10,659 nt of DNA from NCBI GenBank assembly GCA_002372505.1, contig DFGY01000084.1, positions 1 through 10,659 of the forward strand, read 5' to 3'. This stretch comes from Firmicutes bacterium UBA3738 (lineage in GTDB: Bacteria; Bacillota; Clostridia; Peptostreptococcales; Anaerovoracaceae). Shown piece by piece: positions 6,287 to 10,659 of this stretch. The notes below the pieces were generated by a model. That model made no database searches. It was not told the origin of the DNA and worked only from the letters and a program-made list of their open reading frames with translations. The position numbers and the translations under genes were made by a program. Within the stretch, counting starts at the first letter, position 1; each line of letters opens with the position of its first letter.

Positions 6287-7726
6287 CTAATCGGCACTTT
6301 CCACACCTATTATCTTCTCCTCGCTACCATCTAAGGGAAGATAAGTGTTCACTGTGAAGTTGCCGTAAAAATATATTATCTCCGGTGCCGGAGGTGCGTA
6401 ACAGCCTTCAGTTTCCTCATAGGATTTCGCTTCACCTATGAGCTTTTTAAGTTCTGCATAGGAAGCACCTTCTTTTGTGGCTTTTGCGTACTTCTTATAC
6501 TCTTTGGCCGTCATATACCAGCCCAGTTTATCTCTGTGAGCAAAGTTGTAAAGCTTGTCTTTAACGACTACTTTGCCTTTTTTATTCTTATATTTTTTAT
6601 TAAAGTAATAATACTTTTTGCCTGAGAGTACCACGGTTTTTCTAGGCCTGATCCGTTTACCCTTTTTCGTGTAGTAATAATACTTTCCGTCGACCTTCAT
6701 CAAGGTGGATCTTGTCACTACGCTTGCCTTGCCACCGCCGGCTGTGCCTCTTACCTTGCTGAACCTTATTTTCTTAACAGATTTGCAGCGCAGTCCTATG
6801 CTTCGTCTGCCGTATACGTATCTCCATCCTACACGTCTGGCCTCAGGGTCGTAAACTTTGCCTTCAATTTTGACCCAGGCGTGTCTGGAATATCCGTCAT
6901 GTGATACTCCGTTCCTGCCATCTCTGTTTCCGCTGTTTGCTGTTCTTGCTACAACTACTAAAGGATTGTAGCCGATTGTATCGGCGAAGGCAGCAAATGT
7001 ACAGGCAAAGCCGTAGCAGTTTCCTCCCCTGCTGCTACCCAGCATATCTCTGGCATATTTTTTTACCCACAGGGCTCCGTGTTTTGTAATGCCGGACTGT
7101 CTTGTGGAGTTTCTCGGAGAATAACCCCATCTCCACTTACCATTTTTCCAAAGAGGATACTTTGTGGAATAGTGGCAGTTTCTGACTGTCCAGTTCCACG
7201 CCGCCCTTAGCTGCTTTTTCTTTGATTTACCAAAGACGCCTCTTTCCTTCAGTATCTTTATACATCTGTATTTAATCTGGCCATCTACGGTCATCTTTGC
7301 CTTTCCCGAGGCAAAGATGGGTATTTTGTCCACAGTAGTTCCGCGGGTCATGGCTCCGCCCACGCCTCCGAAGTAATAAAGGGACTTTTTGAAGGTGTTC
7401 CAGCCCTTTCTGATTTGCCCGTTTTTCTTTACGGCGTATTTATCCCCTTTCCAGGAAACAATGCGCTCTTTCTTTGCGTAGGCCAGCTTGCCTTTCTTTG
7501 TGAAAAAGTAGGTCTTCTTTCCTATTTTCTTCACGCCGGTAGCCTTCTTGCCGTTAGACATAACAAAGGCTACTTTTTTCTTTTTCTTCTTTACTTTCTT
7601 ATATACCCAGTGAGCCTTTGTCTTTGATTTTGCCATAGCACTACTGTAAAGGGCACTCTCCAAGCTGATAGCTGAAGTGAGTGCCATTACAAACGCCATA
7701 ATTATGCTGATTATTCTTAGAGTCAT
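6287..7726 (-). CDS. Secreted basic protein with transglutaminase-like core and wall-binding-like repeats
   Basis: The first 33 residues look like a signal peptide with a hydrophobic core (IISIIMAFVMALTSAI) and a possible cut after SSAMA. Residues 232-295 match the transglutaminase-like fold: GGNCYGFACTFAAFADTIGY with C237, HAWVKI with H282, and YDPEA with D293, a full Cys-His-Asp triad. Bacterial members act as cysteine proteases or cross-linking enzymes, so the reaction here is open. On both sides (35-120, 335-395) are short units with aromatic pairs, Gly and Lys (KKTYFFTKKGKL, GKYYYYTKKGKRI), like glucan- or choline-binding repeats. The protein is exceptionally Lys-rich and should bind anionic wall polymers. 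The ATG is 1 nt after the preceding stop and has no good ribosome binding site, implying coupled translation. No named family is claimed. Confidence 0.75.
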   Translation of the reverse strand: MTLRIISIIMAFVMALTSAISLESALYSSAMAKSKTKAHWVYKKVKKKKKKVAFVMSNGKKATGVKKIGKKTYFFTKKGKLAYAKKERIVSWKGDKYAVKKNGQIRKGWNTFKKSLYYFGGVGGAMTRGTTVDKIPIFASGKAKMTVDGQIKYRCIKILKERGVFGKSKKKQLRAAWNWTVRNCHYSTKYPLWKNGKWRWGYSPRNSTRQSGITKHGALWVKKYARDMLGSSRGGNCYGFACTFAAFADTIGYNPLVVVARTANSGNRDGRNGVSHDGYSRHAWVKIEGKVYDPEARRVGWRYVYGRRSIGLRCKSVKKIRFSKVRGTAGGGKASVVTRSTLMKVDGKYYYYTKKGKRIRPRKTVVLSGKKYYYFNKKYKNKKGKVVVKDKLYNFAHRDKLGWYMTAKEYKKYAKATKEGASYAELKKLIGEAKSYEETEGCYAPPAPEIIYFYGNFTVNTYLPLDGSEEKIIGVESAD

Positions 7727-7727
7727 T

Positions 7728-8561
7728 CTAATTTCTGCCTACCTCTTTTATTATCATAGGTGAATCCTGCTCTTCCGATTGTGCCATTACATAAACTCCC
7801 GGCCAATAGTAAAATCCTTCTTTACCATTTGTTTCAGCACAAGAGTTTGATATGTCGGTGCTGCTTGGTCTGCCCAGCTTGTTAATCAGACTGTTGACAT
7901 TCTTTCCTTTATATTTTACGGCTATTGAGTAATTGTCGGGTTTTTCTTCTTTTTTCTTTTCCGAGCTCTTGTTGCTACTTGAATTATTCGATGACTTCTT
8001 AGCCTCTTCATTTGCCTTCTTCTCAGCTTCGGCCTTTTCCTTTGCTTCCTGAGCCGCCTTTTCCTCGGCAGCCTTCTTTTTGGCTTCGGCAGCTTTCTTT
8101 TCGGCTTCGGCAGCCTTCTTGCTCATCTCTTTGTAGGGTTTAATGATAGCCTCTTTATTGTCAAAGTAGGCTGTGCGCAGCACATCCTGTTGTTTTGCGT
8201 AGTTTTCGTCCGTATCTTTGGCTTCTGCCTGGATTTCCTTAAGCTTGCTGCATCCTTCCTTATACACCTTTTCAAGATCCTTTACTTTTCCCTTGTAAAG
8301 AGATTTGAGACCGGCACTGTCCGATGCATACTTTGCCGATTCTTTGTTAAAGGCTTCAGCCAGTTCCTTGGCTTTGTCGCTAAGCTTGCCTGTGTAGTCG
8401 GTAATGACTCCTTTATATTCTTTTTCAAGTTCTTCTGCCTTGGTTTGTTCACTTGAGACGCTGGCTGATGATTGTGCCGATTCGCCCTCAGATGACCCCC
8501 CGCAAGCGGTGAAAGCAAGTATTAGACCAACACACATAGCAATAGCAATTATCTTCTTCAT
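7728..8561 (-). CDS. Putative lipoprotein with Lys/Ala/Glu coiled coil
   Basis: A lysine start, a hydrophobic stretch and AFTACGG form a lipoprotein signal with C20 as the lipidated cysteine; Phe at -3 is less usual than Leu. A Ser-rich spacer follows, then a mostly helical, charged region (40-135) and a strong heptad coiled coil (148-190, units like AAEAEKK and AAEAKKK). After a Ser/Asn-rich hinge (190-202), a compact C-terminal domain (about 210-277) contains NSLINKLGRPSSTD and EGFYYWPGVYVMA, resembling a small extracellular domain I have seen in other clostridial lipoproteins but cannot name. The function is unknown; a wall-spanning stalk holding the C-terminal domain outward is plausible. 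The ribosome binding site is excellent (AGGAGGA, 8571-8577). It is first in its cluster, 79 nt after the neighbouring gene's stop. Confidence 0.8.
   Translation of the reverse strand: MKKIIAIAMCVGLILAFTACGGSSEGESAQSSASVSSEQTKAEELEKEYKGVITDYTGKLSDKAKELAEAFNKESAKYASDSAGLKSLYKGKVKDLEKVYKEGCSKLKEIQAEAKDTDENYAKQQDVLRTAYFDNKEAIIKPYKEMSKKAAEAEKKAAEAKKKAAEEKAAQEAKEKAEAEKKANEEAKKSSNNSSSNKSSEKKKEEKPDNYSIAVKYKGKNVNSLINKLGRPSSTDISNSCAETNGKEGFYYWPGVYVMAQSEEQDSPMIIKEVGRN
8066..8120. repeat. 21-bp tandem repeat coding the coiled coil
   Basis: About 2.6 copies of a 21-bp unit begin at 8066, 8087 and 8108; on the plus strand the units start CGGCAG and contain a CTTCTTTT-like stretch. Each unit encodes one seven-residue heptad (Ala-Ala-Glu-Ala-x-Lys-Lys), so adding or losing a copy keeps the frame and the coiled-coil register. 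Confidence 0.65.
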
Positions 8562-8597
8562 TGTTTCCTCTCCTCCTGTCTGGTATTCGATTTACAT

Positions 8598-8640
8598 AGT
8601 TTCTATATGTTATCACTTTTTTTATGTGTAAACAACTGTT
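8598..8640 (-). promoter_or_regulatory. Weak candidate promoter for the lipoprotein-scpAB cluster
   Basis: The 79-nt gap is AT-rich. On the minus strand TTGTTT (8630-8635) and TAACAT (8607-8612) are 17 nt apart, and TTTACA (8627-8632) with CATATA (8604-8609) is a second option with the same spacing. Matches to the sigma-70-type consensus are only partial. I see no strong terminator for the upstream gene here, so read-through from the acetylation pair is possible. Confidence 0.3.
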
Positions 8641-10071
8641 TTAGATTGTGACCTTTCCCAATGTTTCAGTCCTCTTTAGGTCCTTTTCCTGTCCGTAAAT
8701 CAGGAATATTTCATAGTCCCCGGGGCTTAAGCTTTCCCAGGAAATGTAGGCGGAGTACCCATACTTCTTCTTGTCGTTATCCTTGGCACCGTACCTGGTG
8801 GTTCTGAAGGCCGGGGTTATGTAATCTACACCGTCTGCGGAACGGATGATTAACCAAAGCTTCGTATCTTCGCCGGTTTTAGCCGGATCCAGGTTGCCGT
8901 AGACCTTTGTAAATTCGTTACCCGACGTAGACATTTCAGCCTTGGCTGAGCCTTTGTAATCCTCATCCACCGGGATGTCCTCAGCATTCATCTTGACCTG
9001 TCCCATGTCCAGCTCCGGCGCGTCAGTGGTTAAGTTGGCCAGATTCCTTTCCACGAGTTCGAATATGACCTGATCCGCATCCCTTGAAATAGCCGGCTCA
9101 ATCCAGTAAGGTGCCTTGTTTATGAAATAGCCTTTTTTATAATCCTCAGCCATAAAGGGCACCAGAGATATGCCGAAGGAATCTCTGAGCATTACCAGGT
9201 TCCCCTTCTTTGAAGGGTTCTCCGTCTCCACTATGCTTTTGTCTGTTACGTCCTTTTTCACTCCGGCAGATTCTCCTACATACTTAAATGTGAAGTCCCT
9301 CTCGTAGTAAAACTCTTTGTCGTTATCCCGGCTGAGAGGATATATCATGGCTGCCAGATCTCCCTGGAAGTCGTATCTTTTTTCCGACTTTTCACCGGAC
9401 CAGTCAGTATATGCCTGGCCGGTTTCCTTCTTAAGATGCTTGCTGACCAGGGCTGCCCCCTTGTTATTCCAATGGGAATCGGTCTTGTGGTAGAGCACTT
9501 CCTTCCGGTCTTCGAACAGCTTGTACAAATCTATGTAATTGACACCTGCCTCCTTCATTTTGGAAATCATCCGGGTTTTGTTTTTCGTTTTTTCGTTCTG
9601 CCTGAATCCGCTGCGCATAAATTGAGGATAGAGGCTGTTTTTATTGGGTGCAATTGTGAAGGCAAACTTCTTTCCCCGGTCTTCCAGACGCTGCTGGATC
9701 AGGGACAGGTTGTACGCGCTGCTGGCTATGCGATAGTCGTCCAAAGTCGCCACTCCCTGAAAATCCTCCAGAGTATTGCTGTAAAATAGCCAGCCCTTCT
9801 TGCCCATGATTACTCCGCTCTGGGCCGATACGCCGAAGATTTTGCCTTTTATTAAATCCCCGGTGTTTACAAGCTCCTGCCTGAAGGCAAATTTCTTTGA
9901 AAAGTACTCTCCGGCATCAGGCAGCACATTTACGTTAAGCTCAGGTCTTGCAGGCTCCATTTCGTTTCCCACAGGTTTCTGGTTGCCGAAAACAGGCATG
10001 AGAACCAGAGGCATCAGACAGATGCACATGAAGCATATTATGAATATTAAATCCGATCTTTTCTCTTTCAT
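8641..10071 (-). CDS. AlgX/AlgJ-like membrane-anchored polysaccharide O-acetyltransferase (SGNH fold)
   Basis: An N-terminal membrane anchor (residues 8-28, FIICFMCICLMPLVLMPVF) places the rest outside the cell. Residues about 50-320 match the AlgX N-terminal / AlgJ / DltD-type SGNH fold: FAFRQELV, GWLFYSNTLEDFQG, TIAPNKNSLYP, the DxH motif in TDSHWNNKG (D198, H200) and the nucleophile motif MLRDSFG (S298), the same catalytic set as alginate acetyltransferase AlgX. Such proteins take acetyl groups delivered by an MBOAT partner and attach them to polysaccharides. About 125 residues (350-476) form a predicted all-beta C-terminal domain (WLIIRSADGVDYITPAF, GDYEIFLIYG) that could bind the glycan. 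The ribosome binding site AAGGAG (10079-10084) overlaps the stop of the MBOAT gene, 11 nt upstream, so the pair is cotranslated. The substrate is unknown. Confidence 0.85.
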   Translation of the reverse strand: MKEKRSDLIFIICFMCICLMPLVLMPVFGNQKPVGNEMEPARPELNVNVLPDAGEYFSKKFAFRQELVNTGDLIKGKIFGVSAQSGVIMGKKGWLFYSNTLEDFQGVATLDDYRIASSAYNLSLIQQRLEDRGKKFAFTIAPNKNSLYPQFMRSGFRQNEKTKNKTRMISKMKEAGVNYIDLYKLFEDRKEVLYHKTDSHWNNKGAALVSKHLKKETGQAYTDWSGEKSEKRYDFQGDLAAMIYPLSRDNDKEFYYERDFTFKYVGESAGVKKDVTDKSIVETENPSKKGNLVMLRDSFGISLVPFMAEDYKKGYFINKAPYWIEPAISRDADQVIFELVERNLANLTTDAPELDMGQVKMNAEDIPVDEDYKGSAKAEMSTSGNEFTKVYGNLDPAKTGEDTKLWLIIRSADGVDYITPAFRTTRYGAKDNDKKKYGYSAYISWESLSPGDYEIFLIYGQEKDLKRTETLGKVTI

Positions 10072-10082
10072 CTCTATGCTCC

Positions 10083-10659
10083 TTAGAACCTGAAGTAAAT
10101 AAAGGGATTAAACGAACCTGTGGCAAGATCCAGTATGCACAGGGCGAAGAGAGCTAATGTAAACACTCCTGCCACTATTTCCGAGCGCTCCATGAGAGCC
10201 GCCTTTATCCTCGGATGGGGCGCGCATACGAAACATGCTAAAGCGAACATTGTTATGTTATAGGGATTAAGTGCCGTAACGCAGGCGTTCACTGCCGCAT
10301 CGTTTCCCATTCCCCCTGTAAACATATTGGCTATAACCGTAAGTCCCTGGCCGAAGGTGTCAGCCCTGAACAATACGAATGCCACAATTACAATGAGCAT
10401 GGAATATATCCAGCCTATGAACTTAAACCTGCCCAGCTTTTCTCTTATTCCCAGTGCATCCTCTATTACCATGGACACGCCATGAATCATACCCCACACA
10501 ACGAAATTCCAGCTGGCACCATGCCAGAGGCCCGTGCAGAAGAACACGATGAGCTTGTTAATGAGAGTCCTGCCCTTGCCTTTGCGGTTGCCTCCCATGG
10601 GAATGTACAGGTACTCCCTGAACCAGGTGGACAGGGAAATGTGCCACCTGCGCCAGAAT
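10083..10659 (-). CDS. MBOAT family membrane O-acyltransferase, N-terminal part outside window
   Basis: The frame is open at the right edge, where it begins FWRRWHISLSTWFREYLYIP followed by MGGNRKGKGR, a very conserved MBOAT segment; the first half of the protein lies outside. GLWHGASWNFVVWG contains the invariant active-site histidine of AlgI, PatA and DltB relatives. Several hydrophobic helices follow to the end (WIYSMLIVIVAFVLF, ITMFALACFVC, GVFTLALFALCIL). Such proteins pass acetyl groups from cytoplasmic acetyl-CoA through the membrane to an extracytoplasmic transferase. The AlgX-like gene immediately downstream is its expected partner. The family is certain; whether the target is a capsule, exopolysaccharide or wall polymer cannot be told. 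DltB is less likely because no other dlt gene is present here. Confidence 0.92.
   Translation of the reverse strand, partial: FWRRWHISLSTWFREYLYIPMGGNRKGKGRTLINKLIVFFCTGLWHGASWNFVVWGMIHGVSMVIEDALGIREKLGRFKFIGWIYSMLIVIVAFVLFRADTFGQGLTVIANMFTGGMGNDAAVNACVTALNPYNITMFALACFVCAPHPRIKAALMERSEIVAGVFTLALFALCILDLATGSFNPFIYFRF

Noticed and set aside
8066..8120. Tandem repeat considered as a CRISPR array
   Set aside because: The units are directly adjacent with no spacers and encode protein heptads in frame.

Overview
The window reads as chromosomal DNA of a Gram-positive anaerobe, most likely class Clostridia (Bacillota). The reasons are strong AGGAG-type ribosome binding sites, adjacent scpA and scpB, secreted proteins made as lipoprotein or signal-peptide precursors, and an integrase motif of a type I associate with clostridial genomes. 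I cannot name a genus. Every gene I can support lies on the minus strand, so the biological order runs from the right edge to the left.

Right end (10659 to 8641): an O-acetylation pair. A membrane-bound O-acyltransferase (MBOAT), cut by the window edge, is followed 11 nt later by a membrane-anchored AlgX/AlgJ-like SGNH acyl-transfer or esterase protein. Together they should move acetyl groups across the membrane and place them on a surface or secreted polysaccharide.

Middle (8561 to 4777): four closely packed genes. They encode a lysine/alanine-rich coiled-coil lipoprotein, a very basic secreted protein with a transglutaminase-like Cys-His-Asp core and wall-binding-like repeats, and then ScpA and ScpB, the kleisin and winged-helix partners of the SMC chromosome-segregation complex. 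Spacings of 1, 11 and 20 nt suggest one transcription unit that joins two envelope proteins to a chromosome-segregation pair.

Left of scpB (4776 to 1308): a 167-nt gap carries dyad elements, one resembling a CsoR copper-sensor operator. A copper-exporting P1B-type ATPase follows, with an unusual extra metal-binding domain fused at its C-terminus. An internal ribosome binding site and ATG could release that domain as a free CopZ-like chaperone. Eight nt later comes rluB, a 23S rRNA pseudouridine synthase. RluB is often next to scpAB, so copA looks like an insertion into a housekeeping cluster.

Left end (1307 to 1): a gene-free stretch holds a 268-bp segment bounded by perfect 17-bp inverted repeats (a small non-autonomous, REP/MITE-like element), a minus-strand terminator beyond it, an imperfect GC-rich hairpin and a 13-bp tandem repeat. 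The N-terminal two thirds or so of a tyrosine recombinase, with low-complexity insertions, then runs off the left edge. This end has the character of a mobile or accessory boundary. No tRNA, rRNA, CRISPR array or complete insertion sequence was seen.
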